DNA from: a virus
Length of the DNA: 60,533 nt
Strand: one strand, 5' to 3'
IMG/VR virus record: IMGVR_UViG_3300048625_000009
Location: 1-60,533 of that record
The notes beneath the pieces were generated by a model. The model did no database searches. It worked only from the letters and a program-made list of their open reading frames with translations, and had not been told where the DNA came from. Shown here one piece after another: positions 35,501 through 43,688 of this stretch (the first letter of the stretch is position 1; each line of letters opens with the position of its first letter). The translations under genes and the position numbers were made by a program.

Positions 35501-35855
35501 CATCTTGGGCTACAACAACTTGAGCAGTAACACCAGAAGAACCTACAACTGTCATACCCGTTAAATGGGAGACAAATGTCTGAACTGCTACGCCGTTATA
35601 GATTGATTGCAGCTTAACATAATCTGCGCCTTTGTTTGGCTGTGTTACTGTTTCAATAGATGCTTGACCTGGAATTACCATTGCACCTTGTTTGAAAATC
35701 GCGTCGCCATGGCGAGAAATTTGATTCTGCAGAATGGTCTGCATCTGAGTAAGTTCACGAGCCTGAACCGCAAACGATGGACGATACAGAATACGATAGA
35801 ACTTTTTGTTCTCATCGTAATCATCATTATACGGTTCGGTATTGAAATCGATCAT
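29586..35855 (-). CDS. Giant virion structural protein, DUF4815 type
   Basis: 2089 residues. The N-terminus has the motif YRILYRPSFAVQARELTQMQ then ILQNQISRHGDAIFKQG (residues about 21-57), diagnostic of the DUF4815 family found in tail-tip regions of T4-like marine phages. The rest is beta-rich, with many G/S/T repeats. It lies directly after gene 8 in the position of T4 genes 9-11, where the baseplate connects to fibres, so it may do the work of gp10 or form a long arm; that is inference. The last residues (VIACP) overlap the next start. Late promoter element AATAAATA is upstream. Confidence 0.8.
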   Translation of the reverse strand: MIDFNTEPYNDDYDENKKFYRILYRPSFAVQARELTQMQTILQNQISRHGDAIFKQGAMVIPGQASIETVTQPNKGADYVKLQSIYNGVAVQTFVSHLTGMTVVGSSGVTAQVVVAQDAENTDPTTLYVRYTTTGSNNTTQTFSNGEVITTTDGAYSFQAASSDAVGKGSLATVKRGVYYVNKHFCLVEEQTIVLDKYTNTPSYRIGLSVAESIITPEEDETLLDNAQNSYNFAAPGAHRYYIDLTLTKLSVDSTSDQDFIELIRVDQGKIKTIVDSTAYSILGDELARRTYDESGDYTVREFSIDIREHRNNDRGAWTQNTAYLTGDIVSNAGNTYVAKLGGTSVTTAPVHTTGTAYDGPGSTGIKWEFNSTPAYNRGIYKDGDEAKLAIGLEPGKAYVRGYEIQKDSTTYVAVSKARDYDQATNSIIQPTVGNYVLVTNVNNLPPIDTFDTISLRDQVTASGVGTAVGAQIGTARVRFMEWHSGASYGSTAVYKLGLFDIQMNSGKDFNRNVKSFYYAGTGGDSNLSFSSDINPVSKTLIGSVSGSGTALTGVGTSFQTDLTSGDYIVIDGVMVRITGTPSSQNAAAIVSGAFTGTGKAYSLATTQLLEPQNSSLVYPLSNYAVRSMRGAGTGGINNTTYLCYQKFTQNATGVTLSLSTSGTFASASGVTNYIVVDNDATSGGAVIQPVSIVVSGSTATITLPSGQSGHSMTVIAAVSRNGSGYEKTKTLTTVTEQFNTAALAQQAIVYLDKADVYRITSIKTAAGTAFQSTNATLASNLFTLDIADRFDFDNGQRNTFYDWGRLNLKPSFTTPSNPVQVTYEYFEHGVGDYFDVNSYSNIDYNQIPSTLRDAIDFRPRVANKSAGSTKNFVSTGSSVTGIPKRGENVTSDYSYYLARKDKIALDFNGKFFDVTGVPSIDPGDPQDPALAMILYNLTLEPYTFGTSSDHIAIKKIENKRYTMRDIGKLESRINNLEYYTSLSLLEQETQSMKITDSTGLDRMKNGFVVDNFSGNNIGNTKSKDYFCSIDMAQNQLRPFYTTYNVNLLEKNSNNGQRAASNYQLSGDIITLPIIDTPVLIKQDYASRLENINPFAIYTFLGNVAINPPSDDWFETTRMPDIVQQVEGNYNTIKDLAAKAGILGTVWGAWQDEWIGQPVSTGTKTIVSDKRGGNGTTMAPSTVDAQFGTGPAANGWAHRVIQIETLATAVGQSRSGVKTNISVKTDYEQVADRTVSTAIIPYIRSRNVLVQTKGLKPSTRFYAYFDDIDVNSYIVPSVKLVYTATAGTFDISTNVGGSGSETKRRINGDSEVCLNRGDVISNALNTASGVVIGKYTDPDTGALTLELANVLGTFVNNQTFSGSVSGATGTVVSVTTPTTLITNKNGELNFLFNIPNTDSIRFRTGSRELKLIDASTSTGQWTSRGRGLYRAEGILETKQATINAVRNAELSKEIIGPNDDPSARQTIYRDAGNRVISDTGWYDPLAQSFLVQQKGGAFLTGVDIFFATKDDRIPVTLEIRDMINGSPGQNVLPFSRVTLNPTSVSLSSNQVTLPDGAAYPTYDTPTRFNFQTPVYVQDNSEYCFVLQSDSNNYKVWISNVGDTIPGTSGRTISEQPYAGVMFKSQNASTWTADQNQDIKFTIYRAKFDTSVVGDIEFVNDVLQYDTLDTDPFQMVSGTNTVRVWHYDHCMFSGSRVTIKGVAAAINGIPASELNGDHVISNVDADCYTITTTTSATGNGYGGGSAVMATRNVTFDVINPTVQMQTFSDTKTSFSIKTTSGKSIDGTQTPYVADTAFTPCLVKQDNYFDSTRVIASEINENNSALSGSKSVTFSALISTVNDAVSPVIDTARTSLVAISNKINQPTEANTNVAALDVKAMFTGATGAYTFTATGFTSTNATVRNLMSGLGIGRYITIASATTSANNGTYLVTGFTDDGTTATITLSGFSGSAESAATGTTVSIRELFFDDISPEGGSHLSSYVTTPIKFANSSSYLRIRLSANIPNEASIEVYYKTSVGDTKQLATTKYTQIVPDSTINKVENGNPTFSDIDYTLTGLTPFDGMVVKIVMYSTNSSAVPVIKDFRVIACP

Positions 35856-35884
35856 TCTTATACTCTTCTTTAAATGTTATTCTT

Positions 35885-35892
35885 TATTTATT
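35885..35892 (-). promoter_or_regulatory. Late-promoter match (AATAAATA) upstream of DUF4815 gene
   Basis: In the gap between gene 8 and the giant structural gene, 29 bases before the ATG; the leader contains AAGAAGAG. Confidence 0.5.
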
Positions 35893-38467
35893 AGAATTTT
35901 ATAACAGTTCTTAATGTAACTGTTTGGTCTGCTGTAGGCGTAAACGCTTGTTTGTTATCAATAAACAATATGTGGCCAGAATACTTATCCGCAGTAGGAG
36001 CAGTGACACCAGAAGCAGTAAATGTAGTACCTGTTGGGTTAATAAAAACTGTACCAACAGCTGGTGCCATATTATCTAGAGATTGTAACAACATACCAGT
36101 TGTAGTCAATGAAACTATACGGAAACGTCTTGCATTATCTCCTACAGTCAATAACATGTCCTGTTTAAATGCAGCAGTATCTACAAAACCTGTTACAACA
36201 TAACATGCAGACGCAAGCGCAGTTTTTAGGTTACCATACTGTCCAAACTGACGAGGGTTTTTAATAATACCGAGCTGGCGGAAATCATTGTTAACGCTAA
36301 AGCCTTGATTTGTATCTTTGGAGATATTAGTGTAGAACATTAATGTTCTCGCGAACATACCTGTAATTGGATCTTTACCATGTCCACCAAATGGTGCGCG
36401 AACCGCGCGAGCCTTTGCGCCGTAACCACCGCCAGAAATAGTTACAGTAGCCCAACGATAACCAGTTCCATATCCATCAACTACCAATTTTTTAATTGAT
36501 CCACCTTCAACAACAGCGTGTGCAGTAGCACCTACACCATCACCATCAATAGTAACTGTAGGCGCACCACCATACCCAAAGCCACCAGAGATAACTGGAT
36601 ATGCCATGATACGTCCATCGGGTGTTAACAGTTCAGTATTAGCCTGCATTGTGTTAATATCACCTGGACTCAAATCAGCTGTAATAGAAGCATTCGTTCC
36701 GTCACCCTGTACAGTTAAGTTAGCATATGTATAACCAACACCACCATTATCAATCTGAACACCAGTGATTTGTCCATTAGAAATAACTGGAATTAGTTTA
36801 GCTTCTGATTTTAGACCAACAAAATATCCTGTTGCTCCTGCGCCGCCAGAAACTGGTTGAATTTGAATATTTGGTAAAGTTGAGTAGCCAGAACCATACT
36901 TTAGCGCGACTGTTCCAGTAGCTGGTGAACCAACATAAGTTAATGTTGCAGTACCATTAACAACAGCACCAGATGTATGTGTTGGCGCAGTTCCGCTAGT
37001 AGTTCCTGCAGTTGTTACTGTGTATAAACGACTAGAATAGAAAATCTGCTCACCGACTGTATATGCTGTAGTAGCAGTCCATTGTGTTCCAAACTTTGCC
37101 GTTGGAATAGAAGTATATGATTGTCCAGCATCAGAAACATAAACTTTCTGTACGCCAGTTCCGTTCATAACTGCAGCACCTACGAATCCAGAACCACCAC
37201 CATTAGAAAGTGATACAGATGGAGCAGAAGTATAGCCAGAGCCTGGACTAGTCATGTTAATTTCTAGAACAGAACCGTTTAATGTAACACCAGTAACAGC
37301 ACCATCAGTTAAATTAACGGCACCAGTTACACGAGTACCAATATATTTTAATGCTGCTGTACCATTTGATACTATACCAGATTTATGACTTGGCGCAGGA
37401 GAAGCTAATGTACCTGATACAGTTGCTTCATATAGATTATTATTATATTCTACTTTTTGCCCAAGTAAAATACCAACACCATCTGTCCATGAGTTTGCGC
37501 CAGCAAAAGGAGGATCGATCGTGATTGTAGCACCAGAACTATATCCACTTCCAGGTGCTGAAATTTGAACGTTCTGTAACAATAGTGGATCAGATTCGCG
37601 ATATCCATCACCAGCAACTGAGATAGAAGCAAATGTATAATTCTGACCATTGTTTTCTAAAACTACGTTTAGAATCTCTCCGTTAGAATAGAACTGCGAA
37701 CGGATAGAGTTAACAACTGGCATATAAACGTCAGTTAAGAATTTATTACGCAAGGCAATTGGAATACTATACAAGTATTTCCACATATACCCGTCTGGCA
37801 TAATAACTGGGTCTACAACAGTACCGATTGGTTTGTAAGTAGAAATAGCATTGTTGTTATTGTCTAGACACTTGTATACGTTATACTCGTCTGTCATAAC
37901 AACACAGTTAATGTCTTCTAAACGCTGAGCGCCAGAATATGCGATAGCCACAGAAGCTGTAGCTGCAGCACCTTCTCCACCACCACCAGTAATTTCTACT
38001 GCAGGAACAGATGTATAACCTCTGCCACGAGAGACCATATCAATAGAAACAATAACACCATCTTGTAGTGTTGGAACGGCAATTGCACCAGAACCACCAC
38101 CACCAGAAATTGTGATAGAAGGTGGGTCTGAGTAACCATATCCACCTGTAATTAAGTTAATACCTTGAACTTCATCGCTGTACTGATCATCGTACATATC
38201 CCAGATTTGACCTGTAACCCAGTCTACGCGTGGGATAACGAACGCAACGTCTGTACTCTTAATTTCTTTAAGAGTGATCATTTCGTTACGTGTTTGTAAC
38301 TCATAATCAAAACTATCAATTGGATACGGAGGAGTTGTATCGTCCGTCCAACTAACAGTTCTTCCTAAGAAATAGTAGTAACGTGCATTTCGGTTCTGGA
38401 TCTCATCGTACAGAGCCTCTGCAATAGAGTTATGTAGAGGAGACTTCAGTAAAGAAGATGAGCTCAT
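35891..38467 (-). CDS. 8: Baseplate wedge protein gp8-like, enlarged by repeats
   Basis: 858 residues against 334 in T4. The ends match gp8: N-terminal ARYYYFLGRTVSW then PPYPIDS and DVAFVIPRVDW (residues 28-83), like FGRSEPWS...APPYPTDS...DAVIPRRDW in T4, and later EYNVYKCLDNN and PDGYMWKYLYSIPI, like WLVYRCLD and DGYVWEYLFEIPP. Around and after these, there are about ten glycine/tyrosine-rich repeats of the GSGYTSAPSV type (first two at residues 109 and 148). gp8 dimers make up part of the wedge. The enlargement would put extra beta domains on the baseplate periphery. Confidence 0.85.
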   Translation of the reverse strand: MSSSSLLKSPLHNSIAEALYDEIQNRNARYYYFLGRTVSWTDDTTPPYPIDSFDYELQTRNEMITLKEIKSTDVAFVIPRVDWVTGQIWDMYDDQYSDEVQGINLITGGYGYSDPPSITISGGGGSGAIAVPTLQDGVIVSIDMVSRGRGYTSVPAVEITGGGGEGAAATASVAIAYSGAQRLEDINCVVMTDEYNVYKCLDNNNNAISTYKPIGTVVDPVIMPDGYMWKYLYSIPIALRNKFLTDVYMPVVNSIRSQFYSNGEILNVVLENNGQNYTFASISVAGDGYRESDPLLLQNVQISAPGSGYSSGATITIDPPFAGANSWTDGVGILLGQKVEYNNNLYEATVSGTLASPAPSHKSGIVSNGTAALKYIGTRVTGAVNLTDGAVTGVTLNGSVLEINMTSPGSGYTSAPSVSLSNGGGSGFVGAAVMNGTGVQKVYVSDAGQSYTSIPTAKFGTQWTATTAYTVGEQIFYSSRLYTVTTAGTTSGTAPTHTSGAVVNGTATLTYVGSPATGTVALKYGSGYSTLPNIQIQPVSGGAGATGYFVGLKSEAKLIPVISNGQITGVQIDNGGVGYTYANLTVQGDGTNASITADLSPGDINTMQANTELLTPDGRIMAYPVISGGFGYGGAPTVTIDGDGVGATAHAVVEGGSIKKLVVDGYGTGYRWATVTISGGGYGAKARAVRAPFGGHGKDPITGMFARTLMFYTNISKDTNQGFSVNNDFRQLGIIKNPRQFGQYGNLKTALASACYVVTGFVDTAAFKQDMLLTVGDNARRFRIVSLTTTGMLLQSLDNMAPAVGTVFINPTGTTFTASGVTAPTADKYSGHILFIDNKQAFTPTADQTVTLRTVIKF
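37943..38170 (-). repeat. GYGYSDPPSI / GRGYTSVPAV repeat insertion in gene 8
   Basis: Two units 39 residues apart, each followed by a GGGGSGA or GGGGEGA turn, inserted between the conserved gp8 segments VIPRVDW and the NVYKCLDN region. About eight further units follow in the C-terminal 600 residues. Confidence 0.85.
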
Positions 38468-38483
38468 TGAATTTACCTAAAAA

Positions 38484-38936
38484 TTAGCTTACTGTAACAA
38501 CCCAAGTGATAGCGATAGAGTCGCCAGCAGCCTTGTTAACAACTGGGAAAGTTGTACGGCATAACATTGTACCAACTGAGTTTGCATTAAAAATGCCTGC
38601 TTCAGTAATAGCGCCAGTACCTGTACCAGCTGGGAAAGTAGCTGTAGCAGTAACTTGGTTAGATGAAGATGAGAAAGAAGCCAATGCTACACGACCAGCC
38701 TCAACACCTAGAGTAGTATTACCTACAGCTGGAGTTGCAGTACCAGTACCGATAGCCATATAACCCATAACTGTTGGGATAGCTGAACCCTGCATACGAG
38801 CAGCGATATAAGTCTTACCTGCAGAAACAACTAAGTTTTTAACTTTGTGTTCTTCTTTTACATTACCAGCTGCGTCCAATAGTTGGATCTTTACTTCACC
38901 TGTAGCTAGTAAGTCTTCTTGTTGTTGAAATTCCAT
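38484..38936 (-). CDS. Small virion-type protein
   Basis: 150 residues, mostly beta: GEVKIQLLDAAGNVKEEHKV at the N-terminus, GYMAIGTGTATP in the centre, and TEAGIFNANSVGTMLCRTTF near the end. This arrangement is frequent among small tail or fibre proteins in T4-like marine phages, but no function is known to me. It lies between genes 7 and 8 with an AGGAGAA ribosome site. A wedge-associated structural role is likely. Confidence 0.6.
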   Translation of the reverse strand: MEFQQQEDLLATGEVKIQLLDAAGNVKEEHKVKNLVVSAGKTYIAARMQGSAIPTVMGYMAIGTGTATPAVGNTTLGVEAGRVALASFSSSSNQVTATATFPAGTGTGAITEAGIFNANSVGTMLCRTTFPVVNKAAGDSIAITWVVTVS

Positions 38937-38948
38937 ATAATTCTCCTG

Positions 38949-41156
38949 TTAGATTGTAATTGCCTCGCCGACGTATAACCCACTATCATTTAAGAAGAAG
39001 CCAGCCTCTCCGTATGGGTTAAGTTCAAGTAAACCGCCAGAGTCTACTGCTGCGGCATTATCGTCGCCACCATAGTATGTCGGATCTATGGTGGTCGTAT
39101 AAACAAATGCTGGTGTCGTTCTATTTAGGTCTGTAGGACTTGTTGCGTCAGTGTCTGACATAACAACTTGTTCTAGATCTTGGTCATTTCCATTATTTAA
39201 GTAGTGATTAGCTTCGAGTAATTTGCTAAAATCGAATACATCCGCACCAATTCTAGAAGCGCCACCAGCATATCCGATAGCCTGTTCAACCATTGTAGTG
39301 GTTTCATTATCATACGCTAAGTCATGATTTAAATGGGTTGCATCAAGTAGTTTAGTCTGATCGAAAAATGGAACGGTACGAGATCCATTAGTTCCCTCTG
39401 TATCTAAAGTGAATACAGATTCAGAATCTAGAGTAGTTCCATCATTAATAACGTGGTTTAAAGTTAATGCCTTTACAGTATCGAAATATGGCATCGTTCT
39501 TGTAGAGTCAGTTACATCTCCACCATCAGCTAAAGAAATAGTCTGTTGTTCTATATCACCATCATAATTTAGGTTAGTTCCATCGATCGGTTTTGCTAAT
39601 GTAAGATAAGGCATTGTTCTGGAACCATCCAGAGTCAATCCTAGTTCTTGCATTGTTACAAAGTGTCCTTCTACTACGCCCTCGAAGTTAGATGTCTGAT
39701 CATCAAAATATTTACCAAAATCTTTGATTTCAGTTAAGTTCGCAATAGTAATTTCATCTGGCACAGTAACTGCAAGGATCTTTACTAAAGACTCTAACTG
39801 CTCGCTGATATCAAATTCATTACGAATATCATACTCACCAAAGATGGCCATACCAGCAGGATGAATTAGATTCTTAACTGCAGTTTTATAAGAATCTAAT
39901 GCTTCATCGATCTTAATGACATAAGAGTATGCTTGATAATAACGACTATCTTGAATGAAAATAGCATCATCTAAGAAACCATCATTGTTAACATAATAAC
40001 CTGGATATTTTGCTAGTGGTCCTAGAGAACATTTAATGATCGCTGGATCATTATTCGTAACAGTAGAGTCTACGCTAGAGATACCAAACTCGCGCATAAC
40101 CAAACCAGCAAATGTTCCATCTAATGCGGGTCCACCAGTTTCTCCAACACCAGCCATGTTGTAGTCTGCTGTATTCAGTGTACCAGATTCAGCAAATCCA
40201 TCTAGTTTTTCACTAATGTTAAGAGTGGAGAGTATATGTCCTCCAGGCTGCACTGTATCAATACGTTGAATGACAGTACCAGCTGTACCAGAAACATCTT
40301 GTCCTGACTTAGCAGAAATTGTTGTAGTAAAATCTGTAGTGTAACCAACACCGTACTTAATGAATTGTCCCTGTGCGATACCACCATTGGAATCTACACG
40401 AGAAATTTTCATGATGGAACCATATCCATCAAAGTTTTTAATGTTGTATAGATCACCAACTTTAAAGCCAGATCCAGGTTTTTGAATCTCTAGCTGAGAA
40501 GTTGTAGCTAATATTTCACCAGTGAAATAGATACCAGCAACATCATCACGATAACGAAGTCTATCACCAACAGAGATATTACCAAAGAAGCGACGATCAA
40601 TGTAATATTCATAAACATTATCAGAAACTTTAACTACACGATCTACTTCGACCTCAACATACTGACGTCTATCAACTAAAACACGAATAATTCTGTTTGG
40701 TGTAACAACATCTACTAACTTACCAATAGGGTCATTTGGATGACCAGTAAGGACTCTGATGAATACAGAAACGTCTTGATTCCACTTACCGTCAGAAGCA
40801 CGCAGCATCTGTTTAGCTGGATATTCAACTGTAACTTCCTTGTTGAAAAGGATACGGAATAACAGCTTGAATGATGCTTCAGAACCTTTAGCACCATAAT
40901 GATCCTTGATGTGTTCCATCAAGAAACGAGGCTCTACCGTTGTATACGGTAACTTAGAAGCAAGTTCACTTTTAAAATGGCCAATGAAAGAATCTAATGT
41001 CTTATCGAGATCTCTTAAATTAGTTAAGTCTTGCTGTGTTGATTCAAGAAAGTTATAATACGCTTGCAAGAATGCTACAAACGTAGGATAATCTGACCTT
41101 ACGAATTCAGGTAGCTGGGACGCTACCAGAGATGATAACTTTGGCTTGGTAAGCAT
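38949..41156 (-). CDS. 7: Baseplate wedge protein gp7-like
   Basis: 735 residues against 1032 in T4. The N-terminal 110 residues match the C-terminal part of T4 gp7: DYPTFVAFLQAYYNFLE...NLRDL (22-50) and YGAKGSEASFKLLFRILFNKE (about 87-107), as in T4 FEAFCEAYIQYL...NLRNL and KGIEASYKFLFKVLYNEE. The large N-terminal beta-propeller part of T4 gp7 is absent. In the centre there are GSGF and GVGYTTDF units related to the GSGYT repeats. Residues 511-690 hold about five tandem repeats of roughly 40 residues (RTMPYF type). gp7 organises the wedge with gp6, gp8 and gp10. The gene lies between genes 6 and 8 as in T4. Confidence 0.82.
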   Translation of the reverse strand: MLTKPKLSSLVASQLPEFVRSDYPTFVAFLQAYYNFLESTQQDLTNLRDLDKTLDSFIGHFKSELASKLPYTTVEPRFLMEHIKDHYGAKGSEASFKLLFRILFNKEVTVEYPAKQMLRASDGKWNQDVSVFIRVLTGHPNDPIGKLVDVVTPNRIIRVLVDRRQYVEVEVDRVVKVSDNVYEYYIDRRFFGNISVGDRLRYRDDVAGIYFTGEILATTSQLEIQKPGSGFKVGDLYNIKNFDGYGSIMKISRVDSNGGIAQGQFIKYGVGYTTDFTTTISAKSGQDVSGTAGTVIQRIDTVQPGGHILSTLNISEKLDGFAESGTLNTADYNMAGVGETGGPALDGTFAGLVMREFGISSVDSTVTNNDPAIIKCSLGPLAKYPGYYVNNDGFLDDAIFIQDSRYYQAYSYVIKIDEALDSYKTAVKNLIHPAGMAIFGEYDIRNEFDISEQLESLVKILAVTVPDEITIANLTEIKDFGKYFDDQTSNFEGVVEGHFVTMQELGLTLDGSRTMPYLTLAKPIDGTNLNYDGDIEQQTISLADGGDVTDSTRTMPYFDTVKALTLNHVINDGTTLDSESVFTLDTEGTNGSRTVPFFDQTKLLDATHLNHDLAYDNETTTMVEQAIGYAGGASRIGADVFDFSKLLEANHYLNNGNDQDLEQVVMSDTDATSPTDLNRTTPAFVYTTTIDPTYYGGDDNAAAVDSGGLLELNPYGEAGFFLNDSGLYVGEAITI
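39087..39626 (-). repeat. Tandem ~40-residue repeats in gene 7 C-terminus
   Basis: Coding repeats beginning GSRTMPYL (residue 511), STRTMPYF (551), GSRTVPFF (591), GADVFDF (about 627) and LNRTTPAF (677), each followed by a K-x-hydrophobic..NH(L/V) segment and an acidic stretch. Spacing 40, 40, 36 and 50 residues. Confidence 0.75.
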
Positions 41157-42988
41157 TATGAGCGACTAGAAGTAAACTGATAATTGTATCCACCACGTAA
41201 ATCACCAGAAGCTGTCTTATCAGCAATAGCGGTAATCTTTAAGTGGTCATTTGCAATTTCTGCTACTTGAGTAAGAGCAGAAACTACGTCGTTAGATTGT
41301 GGGGCGATAGAAAGTTCAAAGTCAACATCAGCTAGAGCTGTAATGTGCAAGTTCTTAATATCAACGATACCCTTCGTATAATCAATAGTACCAATCTGGT
41401 CATTCACAATAACTTTTACAGCGTTTGTACCTAAACGATATAATCTAACATAACGAACACCATCATCATCCAAATAGTGTACTTGGTCAGAGCCAGCGAT
41501 ATAAAATCCTGTGCTGGAGAAAGACTCTTCGGCAACACCAGAGTAATAAATTGGGTTAATCATATTTAACAGATACTGAGCAGACACGTTATAACGCGGT
41601 GTCATTCTACGACGAAGTAATACTGTTGTAATGTTATTAACGATAGATGGATCAGTTTCATCAATAAGTTTACTTAACTTAGAGAAACGGAATACGCCAT
41701 CGAATGTTTGCAGGTCAGAATCATTATACGAAATAACAGTCTGACGTACTAGGGTTGCTATCTCTGCTGCAGTCTTTGTAGTATCCTGTTCATTATAATA
41801 AACAGTAACATTAAGGGCGATGTTAATGTATTCTGGATCTACAATCTCAGGAATAACAGAAACGACGTTACGGTTGCTAAGAATAGATGAAGTGATAGCA
41901 GCTTTTTGAACAGTAGTCAGTTTAGTTGCGTCTTTTGGTTTGATGCAAATGAATGTCTTACCGTATACTGGAGGGTTATTATCCTCACCACCCCACACAG
42001 AAACAGATTTTGCTTCTGGTACGTTAGCATAGATTAGGGCTTTGTAGTCATCTGGTGTCACTGCACGGTTTTGTGCAGCATAAAATTTTGGAGCATTAAA
42101 TCGAATAGAGTCATTCGATTCTTTATCTGCGCCAAGAGATGCCACACCTGTAGTTGTGACGCTAACTTGAGCGCCACCAAGGATAGTCGCGCCATTATAT
42201 GTGAACGCTCGAGCGCCGTTGGCAGCAGTTAAACTAGAAACAAAATAATCTAAATGTACCACGTTACCAGCATCAAGGGCACGACCGATATTACCATCGC
42301 CAAAATTGATCTCATATAGACCATCATCGATCTCTTTAACCCAATATGCTTTAGTGGTAGAAGTAACGTTAACAACTGTATCTGTATTACTCCAAGTTTC
42401 GTACATAGATGATGTAGAATTTTCTTGGATTCTAACTTTTAGAGTAGAGATGTCTACGTTAGCATTAGGAATAAGATAACGCATACCATCAGCAACTGTA
42501 TAGTTAAATGATAGTGGCTTACCTTCGATAATCTCTACATTCTGGAATGTATAACCACCAGCAGCAAGAGTTGCTGTCATAGACCCTGTGTTATAGAACG
42601 TATATTGAATTCCGTCAACCGTAGTAGTAAATCCTTGATATGCAGGCATTGTAACTGCAGTAGGAGAACTAGAACCAACAGAAACATTAACTGTAACGAT
42701 AGCTTTAGCACAAGTAGCAGAGCGTGGTGTATATCCAAGCATCTTAGAAAGTGAAACTACGCTGTTACGTTTGCGCGCTGAATCTAAAAACATCTCATTA
42801 ATCGCCATGTTATTATACAAAGCATTGTAGTGAGTGTTATATGCCAGAACGTCCAATAGAACAGACATAGCAGAACCTTCAAAGTCATAGTCTTGAAACT
42901 CTGACTGTCCTTTTAGAAAGTTCTTTAAGTTAGACTTGATGTTATCGAAGTCTAACTCTGTTACGTTGATTTTCTTATTATTTGCCAT
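41156..42988 (-). CDS. 6: Baseplate wedge protein gp6
   Basis: 610 residues (660 in T4). It forms the inner ring of the baseplate wedge. Recognised by the gp6 N-terminus NNKKINVTELDFDNIKSNLK then FLKGQSEFQDYDFEGSAMSVLLD (about residues 4-48), NALYNNMAINEMFLDSARKR, and KFYAAQNRAVTPDDYKALI, features shared with the J protein family of contractile tails. The start overlaps the gene 25 stop by 1 base and the end overlaps gene 7 by 1 base. Confidence 0.94.
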   Translation of the reverse strand: MANNKKINVTELDFDNIKSNLKNFLKGQSEFQDYDFEGSAMSVLLDVLAYNTHYNALYNNMAINEMFLDSARKRNSVVSLSKMLGYTPRSATCAKAIVTVNVSVGSSSPTAVTMPAYQGFTTTVDGIQYTFYNTGSMTATLAAGGYTFQNVEIIEGKPLSFNYTVADGMRYLIPNANVDISTLKVRIQENSTSSMYETWSNTDTVVNVTSTTKAYWVKEIDDGLYEINFGDGNIGRALDAGNVVHLDYFVSSLTAANGARAFTYNGATILGGAQVSVTTTGVASLGADKESNDSIRFNAPKFYAAQNRAVTPDDYKALIYANVPEAKSVSVWGGEDNNPPVYGKTFICIKPKDATKLTTVQKAAITSSILSNRNVVSVIPEIVDPEYINIALNVTVYYNEQDTTKTAAEIATLVRQTVISYNDSDLQTFDGVFRFSKLSKLIDETDPSIVNNITTVLLRRRMTPRYNVSAQYLLNMINPIYYSGVAEESFSSTGFYIAGSDQVHYLDDDGVRYVRLYRLGTNAVKVIVNDQIGTIDYTKGIVDIKNLHITALADVDFELSIAPQSNDVVSALTQVAEIANDHLKITAIADKTASGDLRGGYNYQFTSSRS

Positions 42989-43380
42989 TATCGGGTTCTC
43001 TCTAGCACTAAATCAAGAGTCAGTGGTTGGTTTGTGTTTATAATTTGAAACTCTATAGTCACACTAACATCATATTCGTCTTCAGAAACAACTACAATAA
43101 CGTCCATTACTTGGACACGTGGTTCAAAGTTATCAATAGTGTCTATAATTGCTCTTCTGAGCATGACTTCGAGCATAGGTGTAACTGGCTCGAATAGTAA
43201 TCTTTTAATTGGGCTACCAATTTCGCTATGGAATGGTCGCTCATAGTTGGCAGTTAGAATCAAATTTTTAAGACTAGTCTTAACTGCATTCTCATCGAAC
43301 CTGCGTGATACATCACCTGTCACTGGATGTGGAGTGAAGTTAAAGTCTAAGTCGGAGAAGATTCTTGTATTTCTTGCCAT
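42988..43380 (-). CDS. 25: Baseplate wedge protein gp25
   Basis: 130 residues (132 in T4), the gpW/gp25 lysozyme-like fold that initiates the sheath and is conserved in all contractile injection systems. Family markers: FSDLDFNFTPHPVTGDVSRRFD and KNLILTANYERPFHSEIGSPI (residues 7-57), with the EPR signature in FEPRVQV. In T4 gene 25 lies next to uvsY; here it is between the PAAR gene and gene 6. There is no Shine-Dalgarno sequence, and a CCTAAATA element ends 6 bases before the ATG. Confidence 0.95.
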   Translation of the reverse strand: MARNTRIFSDLDFNFTPHPVTGDVSRRFDENAVKTSLKNLILTANYERPFHSEIGSPIKRLLFEPVTPMLEVMLRRAIIDTIDNFEPRVQVMDVIVVVSEDEYDVSVTIEFQIINTNQPLTLDLVLERTR

Positions 43381-43386
43381 ATTGTT

Positions 43387-43394
43387 TATTTAGG
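43387..43394 (-). promoter_or_regulatory. CCTAAATA late-promoter-like element before gene 25
   Basis: Minus strand CCTAAATA-AACAAT-ATG, right after the PAAR gene stop. No ribosome site is visible. It is the fourth example of this arrangement in the window. Confidence 0.45.
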
Positions 43395-43688
43395 TTATTC
43401 TATGAAAGTCTTTGCATTTCCATCAGAAATTGCATCTCCGTCGGCAATTAAATCATCAACTCTTGCAGCTAGATGTCCTTCGAAATAAGTCTTTGCAGCG
43501 CCAGTCGAGATCTTTCGCTTAATGTCTGTATGTTGTGGAGATGGACCGTGATCATCAAACTGGTCGCCAATCACACCAATAATTTTCCCACCAACATAAC
43601 TTTTAGAGCACTGCATAACAGTAAGAGCAGATGGAGGATATCCATCCTGTCCCTTACTCATAGCTCCCTTATAAGTTACAGCTGTCAT
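43395..43688 (-). CDS. PAAR-type spike tip protein
   Basis: 97 residues, PAAR fold as in T4 gp5.4: GKIIGVIGDQFDDHGPSPQH then repeating G/A/D-rich turns (GAAKTYFEGHLAARVDDLIA, DGDAIS). It forms a small cone on the gp5 needle and probably binds a metal through His residues (around 48-53 and 72). It directly follows the gp5 gene and overlaps it by 4 bases (ATGA), which supports the assignment. Confidence 0.88.
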   Translation of the reverse strand: MTAVTYKGAMSKGQDGYPPSALTVMQCSKSYVGGKIIGVIGDQFDDHGPSPQHTDIKRKISTGAAKTYFEGHLAARVDDLIADGDAISDGNAKTFIE

